From Chrysophaeum taylorii (Eukaryota; Sar; Pelagophyceae; Pelagomonadales; Pelagomonadaceae): a DNA stretch of 64,000 bases. The position numbers and the translations under genes are program-made. Below, piece after piece: positions 28,403 through 39,631 of this stretch. Each line of letters begins with the position of its first letter. The stretch's first letter is position 1. The stretch lies in NCBI GenBank assembly GCA_029834535.1, contig JAQMWT010000011.1, positions 1 through 64,000 of the forward strand. The letters are read 5' to 3'. Under the pieces are notes generated by a model, which searched no databases, was not told the DNA's origin, and saw nothing but the letters and a program-made list of their open reading frames with translations.

Positions 28403-28910
28403 TGTAGGTGAACTTACTGGGACCAGGTGAACTTACTGGAACCAGGTGAACTTACTGGGGTTAGAGATTGGGACTAGGTGAACTTAGTGACCAGGTGAAC
28501 TTACTGAGACCAAGTGTGAACTTACTGGGGCTTTTAGAGTAAACTCAAAGCTTAGCGGCGTGTGCGGATCAAAGCAGCTTAGATTGGCGGGGGTGAGAGC
28601 GACGAGCTCGAAGGAGAGTGGGGTGAGTGGGTGCGGGTTTACGCCGAACTTACTGGGGTTAGAGATTGGGTTTACGCCGAATTTACTGGGGTTAGAGATT
28701 GGGACTAGGTGAACTTACTGGGACCAGGTGTAAACTTACTAGGGTTGGAGATTGGGACTAGGTGAACTTACTGGCCTGCACTTGTATCTTCCTAACTACT
28801 AATCGACAGATGTTTGTCTGTTTGTTTGTCTGTCTGTTTGTCCCTCGATTTAGGGTAAGGATCAGGTAGGCGCGAGAGTAAGGATCACGTAGGCGCGAGA
28901 GCCAGACAGT

Positions 28911-29500
28911 GATCCTCCAAGCCGTCTACGGCGACCTCGCAGACTATTTCCACGACCCGCGGCGGCTCTTTCAGCGCGCCATTCTCACGCCCCGTCGAAA
29001 CGATGTTGTCGATGCTGACAACGCGCGCATGACCGCGGCCTTTTTTTTTCCGGAGACGAGGCGTCGGAGTTCTTTTCGGCTGACTAGGCTGGGTCGGAAG
29101 ACGACGCCTCGCTCTTTACAGTAGAGTTTTCAACTCCCTGACAACCAACGGCATGCTGACTTTGATCGCGAGCTTAATGTCTTCGCAACCTCGACCCGTC
29201 GCACGGCCACTGCAACGGTACCAGATACATGATCGATCGTGTCGTTGTCACCGAGGCTCCTCCAACCTGTATCCCGTAAGGCCCGCCGACGCCAAACGAT
29301 CAACAAGAGCCAGGGCCAGACGCCCCGCGAGGTCGGCGTCCTCTTGCCCAAGCCCGTCTTCTGCCACGTCCAGCTCTACGTGGCTCTCTGTCGATCGGCA
29401 ACCCCGAGGATATGCTCTTCTGAGTCGACGACTCCACCCTACCCCACACGTGCTGCGCAATACCGATAAGCCCCCTCCCGGCGTCTACACGCGCACTATA
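28911..29500 (+). pseudogene. Array unit 3: helicase fragment
   Basis: Same content; the poly-T tract inside the fragment is longer (nine T), showing length change at a homopolymer. The in-frame TAG in SAD-TAG-AGSEDD is shared with the other units. Confidence 0.8.
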
Positions 29501-29846
29501 GGTTAACTTACTGGGACCAGGTGAACTTACTGGAACCAGGTGAACTTACTGAGGTTAGAGATTGGGACTAGGTGAACTTAGTGACCAGGTGAACTTACTG
29601 AGACCAAGTGTGAACTTACTGGGGCTTTTAGAGTAAACTCAAAGCTTAGCGGCGTGTGCGGATCAAAGCAGCTTAGATTGGCGGGGGTGAGAGCGACGAG
29701 CTCGAAGGAGAGTGGGGTGAGTGTGGGTTTACGCCGAACTTACTGGGGTTAGAGATTCGGTTTACGCCGAATTTACTGGGGTTAGAGATTGGGACTAGGT
29801 GAACTTACTGGCCTGCACTTGTCCTAACTACTAATCGACAGATGTT

Positions 29847-29877
<31 letters not shown>

Positions 29878-29950
29878 TTGTCCCTCGATTTAGGGTAAGG
29901 ATCAGGTAGGAGCGAGAGTAAGGATTAGGTAGGCGCGAGAGCCAGACAGT

Positions 29951-30540
29951 GATCCTCCAAGCCGTCTACGGCGACCTCGCAGACTATTTCCACGAGCCGC
30001 GGCGGCTCTTTCAGCGCGCCATTCTCACGCCCCGTCGAAACGATGTTGTCGATGCTGACAACGCGCGCATGACCGCGGCCTTTTTTTCCCGGAGACGAGG
30101 CGTCGGAGTTCTTTTCGGCTGACTAGGCTGGGTCGGAAGACGACGCCTCGCTCTTTACAGTAGAGTTTTCAACTCCCTGACAACCAACGGCATGCTGACT
30201 TTGATCGCGAGCTTAAAGTCTTCGCAACCTCGACCCGTCGCACGGCCACTGCAACGGTACCAGATACATGATCGATCGTGTCGTTGTCACCGAGGCTCCT
30301 CCAGCCTGTATCCCTTAAGGCCCGCCGACGCCAAACGATCACCAAGAGCCAGGGCCAGACGCCCCGCGAGGTCGGCATCCTCTTGGCGAAGCCCGTCTTC
30401 TGCCACGTCCAGCTCTACGTGGCTCTCTGTCGATCGGCAACCCCGAGGATATCCTCTTCTGAGTCGACGACTCCACCCTACCCCACACGTGCTGCGCAAT
30501 ACCGATAAGCCCCCTCCCGGCGTCTACACGCGCACGGTAG
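29951..30540 (+). pseudogene. Array unit 4: helicase fragment
   Basis: Same content. It shares with unit 7 the change CTCTTGGCGAAGCCC in place of CTCTTGCCCAAGCCC, so these two copies are closer to each other than to their neighbours. Confidence 0.8.
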
Positions 30541-31008
30541 GTGAACTTACTGGGACCAGGTGAACTTACTGGGGTTTGAGATTGGGACTAGGTGAACTTA
30601 GTGACCAGGTGAACTTACTGAGACCAAGTGAACTTACTGGGGTTTTTAGAGTGAACGCAAAGGCTAGCGGCGTGTGCGGATCAAAGCAGCTTAGATTGGC
30701 GGAGGTGAGAGCGACGAGCTCGAAGGAGAGTGGGGTGAGTGGGTGTGAGCACGAGTGGGCTTACGCCGAACTTACTGGGGTTAGAGATTGGGACTAGGTG
30801 AACTTACTGGGACCAGGTGAACTTACTGGGGTTAGAGATTGGGACTAGGTGAACTTACTGGCGAACTTACTGGCCTGCACTTGTCCTAACTACTAATCGA
30901 CAGATGTTTGTCTGTCTGTCTGTTTGTCTGTTTGTTTGTCCCTCGATTTAGGGTAAGGATCAGGTAGGCGCGAGAGTAAGGATCAGGTAGGCGCGAGAGC
31001 CAGACAGT

Positions 31009-31588
31009 GATCCTCCAAGCCGTCTACGGCGACCTCGCAGACTATTTCCACGACCCGCGGCGGCTCTTTCAGCGCGCCATTCTCACGCCCCGTCGAAACG
31101 ATGTTGTCGATGCTGACAACGCGCGCATGACCGCGGCCTTTTTTCCGGAGACGAGGCGTCGGAGTTCTTTTCGGCTGACTAGGCTGGGTCGGAAGACGAC
31201 GCCTCGCTCTTTACAGTAGAGTTTTCAACTCCTGACAACCTACGGCATGCTGACTTTGAGCGCGAGCTTAAGGTCTTCGCAACCTCGACCCGTCGCACGG
31301 CCACTGCAACGGTACCAGATACATGATCGATCGTGTCGTTGTCACCGAGGCTCCTCCAACCTGTATCCCTAAGGCCCGCCGACGCAAAACGATCAACAAG
31401 AGCCAGGGCCAGACGCCCCGCGAGGTCGGCGTCCTCTTGCCCAAGCCCGTCTTCTGCCACGTCCAGCTCTACGTGGCTCTCTGTCGATCGGCAACCCCGA
31501 GGATATCCTCTTCTGAGTCGACGACTCCACCCTACCCACGTGCTGCGCAATACCGATAAGCCCCCCCGGCGTCTACACGCGCACTGTA
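31009..31588 (+). pseudogene. Array unit 5: helicase fragment
   Basis: Same content with several small deletions (a shorter T tract, loss in CAACTCCTGACAACC, loss in CCTACCCACG), so it is a more decayed copy. Confidence 0.8.
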
Positions 31589-32058
31589 GGTGAACTTACT
31601 GGGACCAGGTGAACTTACTGGGGTGTGAGATTGGGACTAGGTGAACTTAGTGACCAGGTGAACTTACTGAGACCAAGTGAACTTACTGGGGGTTTTAGAG
31701 TGAACGCAAAGGCTAGCGGCGTGTACGGATCAAAGCAGCTTAGATTGGCGGAGGTGAGAGCGACGAGCTCGAAGGAGTGGGGTGAGTGGGTGTGAGCTGA
31801 GTGGGCTTACGCCGAATTTACTGGGGTTAGAGATTGGGACTAGGTGAACTTGACTAGGTGAACTTACTGGGGTTAGAGTGGGACTAGGTGAACTTACTGG
31901 CGAACTTACTGGCCTGCACTTGTCCTAACTACTAATCGACAGATGTTGGTCTGTCTGTCTGTCTGTCTGCCTGCTTTTCTGTTTGTTTGTCCCTCGATTT
32001 AGGGTAAGGGTTAAGGTAGGCGCGAGTAAGGATCAGGTAGGCGCGAGAGCCAGACAGT

Positions 32059-32532
32059 GATCCTCCAAGCCGTCTACGGCGACCTCGCAGACTATTTCCA
32101 CGACCCGCGGCGGCTCTTTCAGCGCGCCATTCTCACGCCCCGTCGAAACGATGTTGTCGATGCTGACAACGCGCGCATGACCGCGGCCTTTTTCCCGGAG
32201 ACGAGGCGTCGGAGTTCTTTTCGGCTGACTAGGCTGGGTCGGAAGACGACGCCTCGCTCTTTACAGTCGAGTTTTCAACTCCCTGACAACCAACGGCATG
32301 CTGACTTTGATCGCGAGCTTAATGTCTTCGCAACCTCGACCCGTCGCACGGCCACTGCAACGGTACCAGATACATGATCGATCGTGTCGTTGTCACCGAG
32401 GCTCCTCCAACCTGTATCCCTCAAGGCCCGCCGACGCCAAACGATCAACAAGAGCCAGGGCCAGACGCCCCGCGAGGTCGGCGTCCTCTTGCCCAAGCCC
32501 GTCTTCTGCCACGTCCAGCTCTACGTGGCTCT
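32059..32532 (+). pseudogene. Array unit 6: helicase fragment, internally deleted
   Basis: Starts like the others but jumps from TACGTGGCTC directly to TTTTAGAGTGAACGC near 32528, removing the end of the helicase and the first minisatellite block. This explains the 849-base unit length. Confidence 0.8.
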
Positions 32533-32792
32533 TTTAGAGTGAACGCAAAGGCGAGCGGCGTGTACGGATCAAAGCAGCTTCGATTGGCGGAGGTGAGAGC
32601 GACGAGCTCGAAGGAGAGTGGGGTGAGTGGGTGTGAGCACGAGTGGGCTTACGCCGAATTTACTGGGGTTAGAGATTGGGACTAGGTGAACTTACTGGGA
32701 CCAGGTGAACTTACTGGGGTTAGAGATTGGGACTAGGTGAACTTACTGGCGAACTTACTGGCCTGCACTTGTCCTAACTACTAATCGACAGA

Positions 32793-32831
<39 letters not shown>

Positions 32832-32911
32832 TTGTTTGTCCCTCGATTTAGGGTAAGGATCAGGTAGGCGCGAGAGTAAGGATCAGGTAGGCGCGCGAGC
32901 CACAGACAGTG

Positions 32912-33496
32912 ATCCTCCAAGCCGTCTACGGCGACCTCGCAGACTATTTCCACGACCCGCGGCGGCTCTTTCAGCGCGCCATTCTCACGCCCCGTCGAAA
33001 CGATGTTGTCGATGCTGACAACGCGCGTATGACCGCGGCCTTTTTTTCCCGGAGACGAGGCGTCGGAGTTCTTTTCGGCTGACTAGGCTGGGTCGGAAGA
33101 CGACGCCTCGCTCTCAAGAGTCGAGTTTTGAACTCCCTGACAACCAACGGCATGCTGACTTTGATCGCGAGCTTAAAGTCTTCGCAACCTCGACCCGTCG
33201 CACGGCCACTGCAACGGTACCAGATACATGATCGATCGTGTCGTTGTCACCGAGGCTCCTCCAACCTGTATCCCGTAAGGCCCGCCGACGCCAAACGATC
33301 ACCAAGAGCCAGGGCCAGACGCCCCGCGAGGTCGGCGTCCTCTTGGCGAAGCCCGTCTTCTGCCACGTCCAGCTCTACGTGGCTCTCTGTCGATCGGCAA
33401 CCCCGAGGATATCCTCTTCTGAGTCGACGACTCCACCCTACCCACACGTGCTGCGCAATACCGATAAGCCCCCTCCCGGCGTCTACACGCACTGTA
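32912..33496 (+). pseudogene. Array unit 7: helicase fragment
   Basis: Full helicase part, but the minisatellite after it is reduced and scrambled (33500-33690), giving a 920-base unit. Carries the TTGGCGAAGCCC variant seen in unit 4. Confidence 0.8.
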
Positions 33497-33715
33497 GGTG
33501 AACTTACTGGGACCAGGTGAACTTACTGGGGTTGGAGCAGGATGATCTTACTGGGTTTTAGAGTAAAGGGTTTTAGAGCAAACTCAAAGGTTATCGGCGT
33601 GTGCGGATCGAAGCGCCTTAGATTGGCGGAGGCGAGAGCGACGAGCTCAAAGGAGTTGGTGTGAGCTAGGTGAACTTACTGGCCTGCACTTGTTAACTAC
33701 TAATCGACAGATGTT

Positions 33716-33746
<31 letters not shown>

Positions 33747-33826
33747 TTGTTTGTCCCTCGATTTAGGGTAAGGATCAGGGTGGCGCGAGAGTAAGGATCA
33801 GGTAGGCGCGAGAGCCAGATAGTGAT

Positions 33827-34372
33827 CCTCCAAGCCGTCTACGGCGACCTCGCAGACTATTTCCACGACCCGCGGCGGCTCTTTCAGCGCGCCATTCTCA
33901 CGCCCCGTCGAAACGATGTTGTCGATGCTGACAACGCGCGCATGACCGCGGCCTTTTTTTCCCGGAGACGAGGCGTCGGAGTTCTTTTCGGCTGACTAGG
34001 CTGGGTCGGAAGACGACGCCTCGCTCTTTACAGTAGAGTTTTCAACTCCCTGACAACCAACGGCATGCTGACTTTGATCGCGAGCTTAATGTCTTCGCAA
34101 CCTCGACCCGTAGCACGGCCACTGCAACGGTACCAGATACATGATCGATCGTGTCGTTGTCACCGAGGCTCCTCCAACCTGTATCGCTTAAGGCCCGCCT
34201 ACGCCAAACGATCAACAAGAGCCAGGGCCAGACGCCCCGCGAGGTCGGCGTCCTCTTTCCCAAGCCCGTCTTCTGCCACGTCCAGCTCTACGTGGCTCTC
34301 TGTCGATCGGCATCCCCGACGACTCCACCCTACCCCACACGTGCTGCGCAATACCGATAAGCCCCACCCTTC
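33827..34372 (+). pseudogene. Array unit 8: helicase fragment, last copy
   Basis: Helicase part as in other units except that a short piece before CGACTCCACCC is missing near 34315. Just after it, about 34370-34550 is foreign sequence, part of which matches the retroelement flank at 20176-20256 in inverted orientation, and then the normal CCCTCCCGGCGTCTACAC end resumes. Confidence 0.8.
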
Positions 34373-34730
34373 GTCGCACATACGTCCGGCGGCAGCATGC
34401 GTACGACCTACGGGCGGGGCCCGTCCTCTCTTCGCCTGCCCCACGCCTCGGCGATGACCCCGACTAGGTCCCGCGTACTTATCTCCGCCCGTCAGGCACA
34501 TCCCTCATACCCCACAAACCCACCCACATCCTTCATGCCCCCCTCCCGGCGTCTACACACGCACTATAAGTGAACTTACTGGGACCACGTGACCAGGTGA
34601 ACTTACTGGGGTTAGAGATTGGGAGTAGGTGAACTTACTGGCCTGCACTTGTTTACCCTTAAATTAAAAGTGCAAAAAACACGTTCTCTCTCTGTGAAGC
34701 GTCGATTGCGTTCTCAAGAGGCGCTCAGTC

Positions 34731-35492
34731 ATGTGTCGCGTGGCGGTGGTGACGGGTGCGAACAAGGGGATCGGATTCTATGTCGCGCAGCAGCTGCTGC
34801 CGACGGTGAGCGTGGTGGTATTGGCCTGCCGCGACGTGTCGAAAGGGGAGGCGGCTGCGCGCGAACTGGGCTCGGATAAAATTCGTGTGGAGGAACTCGA
34901 CATATCTGACTCGGAGTCGATTCGCAAGTTCGCAAAGCGGCAGACGCGGGTCGACGTGCTCGTGAACAACGCCGCGATGGCCTTCAAGGCCGCGGATCCG
35001 ACGCCCTTCGTGGCGCAAGCCGGACCGACGCTCAAAACGAATTTTTTTGGGACGGTCGAACTCACGGAAGCTTTGAAGCCTGTCCTCACCGAGGACGCGC
35101 GGATTGTCAACGTCGCGAGCTTGACCGGGAGGCTCGCCCAGGTGTCGCCGGAACGACAGGAACAATTCAAGAACGTTCCCGACCTCGGGAGTCTCGAGGA
35201 TTTGGTGCGCGAGTTTCAGGCCGACGTCGAGGCCGGGTGCCACCTGAGTAAGGGCTGGGGGAACTCGAATTACGGCTTTTCCAAGCTCGCCGTCATTGCC
35301 TACACCAAGCTTCTCGCGCGCACTGGCTTCAAGGCTAACTGCTGCTGCCCGGGCTTTTGCCGGACGGACATGTCCTCCCATCAGGGCACCCGGACGGCCG
35401 AAGAAGGGGCTCGCAACGCGGTTATGCTCGCACTCCCCGACTGTGACCTCAACGGTGCCTACATCCGGGACGAGGCGGTCGCCGAGTGGTAA
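34731..35492 (+). CDS. Carbonyl-reductase-like short-chain dehydrogenase (253 aa)
   Basis: An NADPH-dependent SDR. The cofactor motif TGANKGIG is at residues 8-15, NNAA at 79-82, the catalytic Ser at 130 (NVASLTG) and Y-x3-K at 181-185 (YGFSKLAV), followed by CCPGFCRTDM, the P-G motif for cofactor binding. The insertion between Ser and Tyr (about 140-175) and the overall length of 253 match the CBR1/carbonyl reductase branch, which reduces reactive carbonyls and quinones in the cytosol. No targeting sequence is visible. ATG at 34731 begins the first strand directly and is the natural start. It lies just right of the helicase array and converges with IspG (170 bases between the stops). Confidence 0.9.
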   Translation: MCRVAVVTGANKGIGFYVAQQLLPTVSVVVLACRDVSKGEAAARELGSDKIRVEELDISDSESIRKFAKRQTRVDVLVNNAAMAFKAADPTPFVAQAGPTLKTNFFGTVELTEALKPVLTEDARIVNVASLTGRLAQVSPERQEQFKNVPDLGSLEDLVREFQADVEAGCHLSKGWGNSNYGFSKLAVIAYTKLLARTGFKANCCCPGFCRTDMSSHQGTRTAEEGARNAVMLALPDCDLNGAYIRDEAVAEW

Positions 35493-35662
35493 GGGTAGGT
35501 AGGTAAAAGATAAGGCGTGGTGGTGGTGGCATCCACGCGCGTCGTCTCGTCTCGTCCCTGCCCCTGCCCCTGCCTGCTGGACGTGGTAGAAGAGGAAGGT
35601 ACAGTCCTACACCAACTCACTCGCTCACGCGGCGGCGGCGGCGGCGTGGAAGAAACGAAGCA
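35493..35662. other. 170-bp convergent spacer, SDR / IspG
   Basis: The space between the two convergent stops; contains a GGC run near 35631-35646. No gene. Confidence 0.6.
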
Positions 35663-37810
35663 TCAGGCAGCAGCGAGGAGGTCCTCTTCTTCGGAATCGT
35701 GGGTCGGCTCGACCCAGCGGTCGTTGTCCTTGATAAGCTGGATGAGCGCGTCGCAGGCGACCTCGTTGGGGATGCCTCTTTGGACGACTTCCTTCCCGAC
35801 GTAGAGATCGACCTTGCCCGGGGCCCCGCCGACGTAGCCGAAGTCGGCGTCGGCCATCTCGCCCGGGCCGTTAACGATACAACCCATGATCGCGATGGTG
35901 ACTCCCGGGAGATGGCCGGTGCGCTCTGAAATTTGGGCCGTGACTTCCTGGAGATCAAAGAGGGTGCGACCACAGGACGGGCACGAAACGAATTCGGTTT
36001 TTACGTTTCTCATCCGACACCCCTGGAGCAGGCCGAACGAAGCCGATCGGAGGAAGTCGAGGTCGAACGGCGCGTCGACCATGACGCCGTCACCGAGGCC
36101 GTCCACCAGAAGCGAGCCGCCGTCCATGCCCATTCGGAGAATGAAAAGGTCTTTCCGGAGGAGGCCAGAGTCCGGAGCTTTGGCGGCTCGGGCGTCGTAC
36201 GCGAGACGATGAATAACGGGAAACGTCGCGCCTCGGGTCTTCAGAATATGGAAAATGCGGCGCGAAGCGTGAAGTTGCGACAGCGAGGGATCGATGTCGA
36301 GAACCGCGAAGACGGGGTCGACGAGTTTCGCTAGGGTTTCCTCGGTCTCCAAGCCCGTCAGCCTCGCGGCCTTGAGGCGAAAATCAGATTTCGAATAATC
36401 GTCGGCGTCCACCAAAGCAATCAGAGTCTCGTAAGTGTCGTCAGCCGTAATTTTGTCGAAAGGCACCAGGATCCCGACCCCCGCCCCGGCAAGACGGCCG
36501 AGGATCCGCTTTTCGTTCTTCTGCACGGGCAGTTCGCGCAGAAAAATCGAATCCGACGACGCGACGTCTCTGATCGGCATGCCGACCGCCGTCCGCAACC
36601 CGAGCCGGGCGTACAGCTCTTGTTCCGAGGAGGAGGACAAATCTTCCACCACCGATATCACCGAACCGTCGCGGTGAAGCGCCGAGATGCGATCGTTGTG
36701 GATAGACGAAGGTATCTGCACGCGGCGCTTCTCGAAACTCACTACCGAACGCGTCGTCGAGTCGTCGTATGAGGGCACGAGCTTCGCTTTCTCGCGTCGC
36801 TCGGGCCCAACGGCCTCCCTCCCGAGGGCCGCCAGGGTCCTGCAGGGCTCGAGCTCGAACTCGGGGTCTTCGGTCAGCGAGACGCGGATCGTGTCGCCCA
36901 AGCCGTCTGCCAGAAGAGCGCCGATGCCTATGGCGCTCTTCATCCTCCCGTCCTCGCCCTCGCCCGCTTCCGTCACGCCCAGATGCAGCGGGTAGTCCCA
37001 CCCCAGCTCGTACATCTTCGCCGCCAGCAGCCGGTACGCCTGGACCATCACCACCGGATTGCTGGCTTTCATCGAGAACACGAAGTTGTGGTAGTCGTTC
37101 TTCCGACAGATATGCGCGAACTCGAGCGCCGACTCGACCATGCCCGACGGCGAATCGCCGTAAAACGACATGATCCGCGCCGAGAGGCTCCCGTGGTTCG
37201 TGCCGATGCGCATCGCCCGATTCTTCTCCTTGCACTTGAGGACGAGGGGCGTGAATATCTCTTCGATATACGCGCGCTCGGCCTCGAACTCCTCGGGACT
37301 GTCGTAATTTATCTCGTCGAACTTCTTCCGACCGTCGGCAAAGTTCCCGGGGTTCACGCGGATCTTCTCGAACGCTTCGGCCACGAGCAGCGCCGCCTTG
37401 GGGTGGAAGTGGATGTCGGCGACCAAGGGGATGTCCACGCCCTCCGCGTCCAACTTGGCGCGGATCTCCGCCGCCTTCTTCGCCTCGTTCAGGCCCTGCA
37501 CCGTCAGCCGCACCATATCGGCGCCGGCCTCCTTGCACCGGAGAATCTGGGCCACCGACGCCTCCACGTCGCGGGTGTCGGTGGTCGACATCGTCTGGCA
37601 CACCAACGAATGCCCATCGGACCCGATCGCGACCGGTCCCACGCTCACGCTACGAGTCTCGCGCCGCGTCGGCACCGTCCGCGACACGCAGTACTTCTCT
37701 TCCTCCACGGCACTCATGCGGATCGACGACGACGACGACCTCGTCGTGGTCGTCGTCAAGTGGAACGCAGACCCCACGCAACAACACAAAAAAAGCCACC
37801 ACCTCATCAT
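35663..37810 (-). CDS. ispG: Plastid 4-hydroxy-3-methylbut-2-enyl diphosphate synthase (IspG/HDS), 715 aa
   Basis: Sixth step of the MEP isoprenoid pathway: reduces methylerythritol cyclodiphosphate to HMBPP with a [4Fe-4S] cluster. The N-terminus MMRWWLFLCCCVGSAFHL is a signal peptide ending in an S-A-F plastid motif, followed by a Ser/Thr-rich transit peptide. The TIM barrel begins near SVGPVAIGSDGHSLVCQTM, with MVRLTVQGLNEAKKA and PLVADIHFHPKAAL. A central insertion (about 340-560) makes the protein the long plant/algal type. The C-terminal domain carries the cluster ligands C610, C613, C644 and E651 (CPSC, GCIVNGPGE). Single exon, tandem ATGs at 37810 and 37807. Electrons would come from plastid ferredoxin. 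Confidence 0.96.
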   Translation of the reverse strand: MMRWWLFLCCCVGSAFHLTTTTTRSSSSSIRMSAVEEEKYCVSRTVPTRRETRSVSVGPVAIGSDGHSLVCQTMSTTDTRDVEASVAQILRCKEAGADMVRLTVQGLNEAKKAAEIRAKLDAEGVDIPLVADIHFHPKAALLVAEAFEKIRVNPGNFADGRKKFDEINYDSPEEFEAERAYIEEIFTPLVLKCKEKNRAMRIGTNHGSLSARIMSFYGDSPSGMVESALEFAHICRKNDYHNFVFSMKASNPVVMVQAYRLLAAKMYELGWDYPLHLGVTEAGEGEDGRMKSAIGIGALLADGLGDTIRVSLTEDPEFELEPCRTLAALGREAVGPERREKAKLVPSYDDSTTRSVVSFEKRRVQIPSSIHNDRISALHRDGSVISVVEDLSSSSEQELYARLGLRTAVGMPIRDVASSDSIFLRELPVQKNEKRILGRLAGAGVGILVPFDKITADDTYETLIALVDADDYSKSDFRLKAARLTGLETEETLAKLVDPVFAVLDIDPSLSQLHASRRIFHILKTRGATFPVIHRLAYDARAAKAPDSGLLRKDLFILRMGMDGGSLLVDGLGDGVMVDAPFDLDFLRSASFGLLQGCRMRNVKTEFVSCPSCGRTLFDLQEVTAQISERTGHLPGVTIAIMGCIVNGPGEMADADFGYVGGAPGKVDLYVGKEVVQRGIPNEVACDALIQLIKDNDRWVEPTHDSEEEDLLAAA

Positions 37811-39631
37811 CCTTGTGCCTGCCTGCTGGCGGTTGTTGAAGCGACGAGGCCTACATCTTAATGCTTACCCTTACTTGCTCCGTCTTCTTCTTCGAGCATC
37901 ATCCAAAGCCGCCACGAAACCAAAATGACGAACCGGGATCGTTTCCTTGCGCCGGCCTTGTTGTGGATGTTGTTCTGCGAGCGTTCGCGTGGTGATGCAT
38001 GTGCATACTCAAACGTGGGAGCGCTTTGCATTGTGACCACCAAACATCGTGATCTGATCACACTTTGTGATCAAATGGTGTGATCAAACTTCGAACGAGA
38101 CACATCAAAAACTTTTGTTATTTGTTTGAGACTCGTACTGCTGGCGAAGCCGCGCGTCTTGACTACTACGTCAAACTCCTCGCGTATCCACTCTCTTAGG
38201 ATCTCCTTCGAAGGCGGTCACGGCAGGGTGCGCGCGCCGCGCGTGTACCGCCGCGGTGAAATCTGCGTAGCCGCACCACCTAACTTGTAGCATTTTCGCA
38301 CCCCGTATAGCTAGCGCTCACGCCCCCCCTTAAACAACGTTGAGTTTGGTTGTCAGAGCCAAAGTTTTTTTTATCAATCAATGCCCTTGTGGAACTTACT
38401 TTGAGACGAAGAAGAAGAAGTGATCAAACAAACTTGTTGACCAAGCTTTGATTGAAATGATCAAACTCAGAGAGTTCTCTCTATGATCAAAATCTTTAGA
38501 GCAACTTGAGAATGAATGACCAAAAACTTGTTTGATCAAACTTTTGCAACCACGATGAAACTTCAAAAAGAAGTTGATTACGATCAAGGTTTGCAACTCC
38601 CGGGCTCAAAGACCGAGCCAGAGTTGGATGAGCGCAGGAGGATGAAAGCTAGAACGTAAAGAGGGGTAGTAGTAGAAGCGGGAAGGTGGGGGAGCAGGGC
38701 AGGAAGCAAGGAGCTCTAGAAGAGGCCTAAAGAAAAGAAGACGAAAGAGTAGTAGCGGCAGGCGTGGTTATGAAGAAAGACACTGATAAGACGATTCTAA
38801 AAGACGGCCGCGGCCTAATGCCGGACCTTGTAAAAATGGCCGCCTCCTTGCACTATCGTGGCCGTTGGTTTTCCCATCTGCTTCTCCATTTCAGTGCTTT
38901 GGGTTCTCTTTTCTCTGTCCACAACATGCGTTCAACCTGCGCTGAGCGGGATCACTCTCCCGCCTGAGTACGAGTCCTATGCTTTCTCACCCCCAAACAC
39001 TCGATTTACCTTGTCTTGGTGTTTTATCTTTGTGCACTCACCCAACACGCGCTGTGCGGGATCACTCTGCCGCCTCCGAAAAAAACATGCGGCGGCGGCG
39101 GCGGCGGCCTCGGATTCCCCCGCCGCCTCCCCCGGTGGTAGCGGCGACAACGGCGGTTGTGCGGCCCTGCCTCTGAACCTAGTCCTCTCTCTCCTCGACC
39201 ACCACGTTCCTTTGCCTCTCGTTCTTCTTCTTCTTCTTCTTCTTCTTCGCTGTTCTCACCATTATGCTTCTCTCTGTGTTTCCGTCGCTCCCGTCTGCTT
39301 TTTTTGCTTTCTCCACTACGTCTACGGTCGTCTTCTCTCCTCGCCTCGCCCGGCCAATTGATTGTCGGTCGCGAGAACACAAGGTTCCAAAAAACCACGC
39401 GTCGTCTCCCATCAACATCACCAGCAACAAGGATGTCAATCAATAAGCTCCGCCGGCGGTAAACGACCGTGCACGAGCAGCGTCGGCGACGTATGCAAGG
39501 GGAAGGACAGACGAACGTCGCGGTCGGAAAATCAATAGTGGAGTAGTAGGCGTCCAGTCCTGAATGACGTCATTCATTCCGTGACCCTACAACAACAACG
39601 AATTCCAAAAGGACTAGCAGGACCTAGGTAC
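37811..39631. other. Intergenic stretch with TGATCAAA motif cluster
   Basis: No convincing gene. From about 38060 to 38590 the motif TGATCAAA(A/C/T) occurs six or more times in AT-rich DNA. A 23-base element with GCGGGATCACTCT recurs near 38944 and 39056. A CTT run lies near 39223-39250. Frames over 38858-39440 are Ser/Arg low complexity on both strands. Confidence 0.5.

Larger units (their letters stand above)
26650..34652 (+). repeat. Tandem array of eight ~1 kb units with PIF1/Helitron helicase ends
   Basis: Units begin with CCTAACTACTAATCGACAG followed by a variable TTTGTCTG/TCTG run, TCCCTCGATTTAGGG, a GATCAGGTAGGCGCGAGAG doublet, then about 600 bases of helicase sequence, then a minisatellite of GTGAACTTACTGG variants, a segment with CGGCGTGTGCGGATCAAAGC, more GTGAACTTACTGG, and CCTGCACTTGT. 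Unit starts are near 26671, 27726, 28791, 29823, 30885, 31924, 32773 and 33693; spacings are about 1055, 1065, 1032, 1062, 1039, 849, 920 and 960. Units are mostly above 90 percent alike by eye. Confidence 0.9.

Noticed and set aside
26650-34652. CRISPR-like array
   Set aside because: Units are about 1 kb, carry helicase sequence and eukaryotic minisatellites; spacers are not unique.
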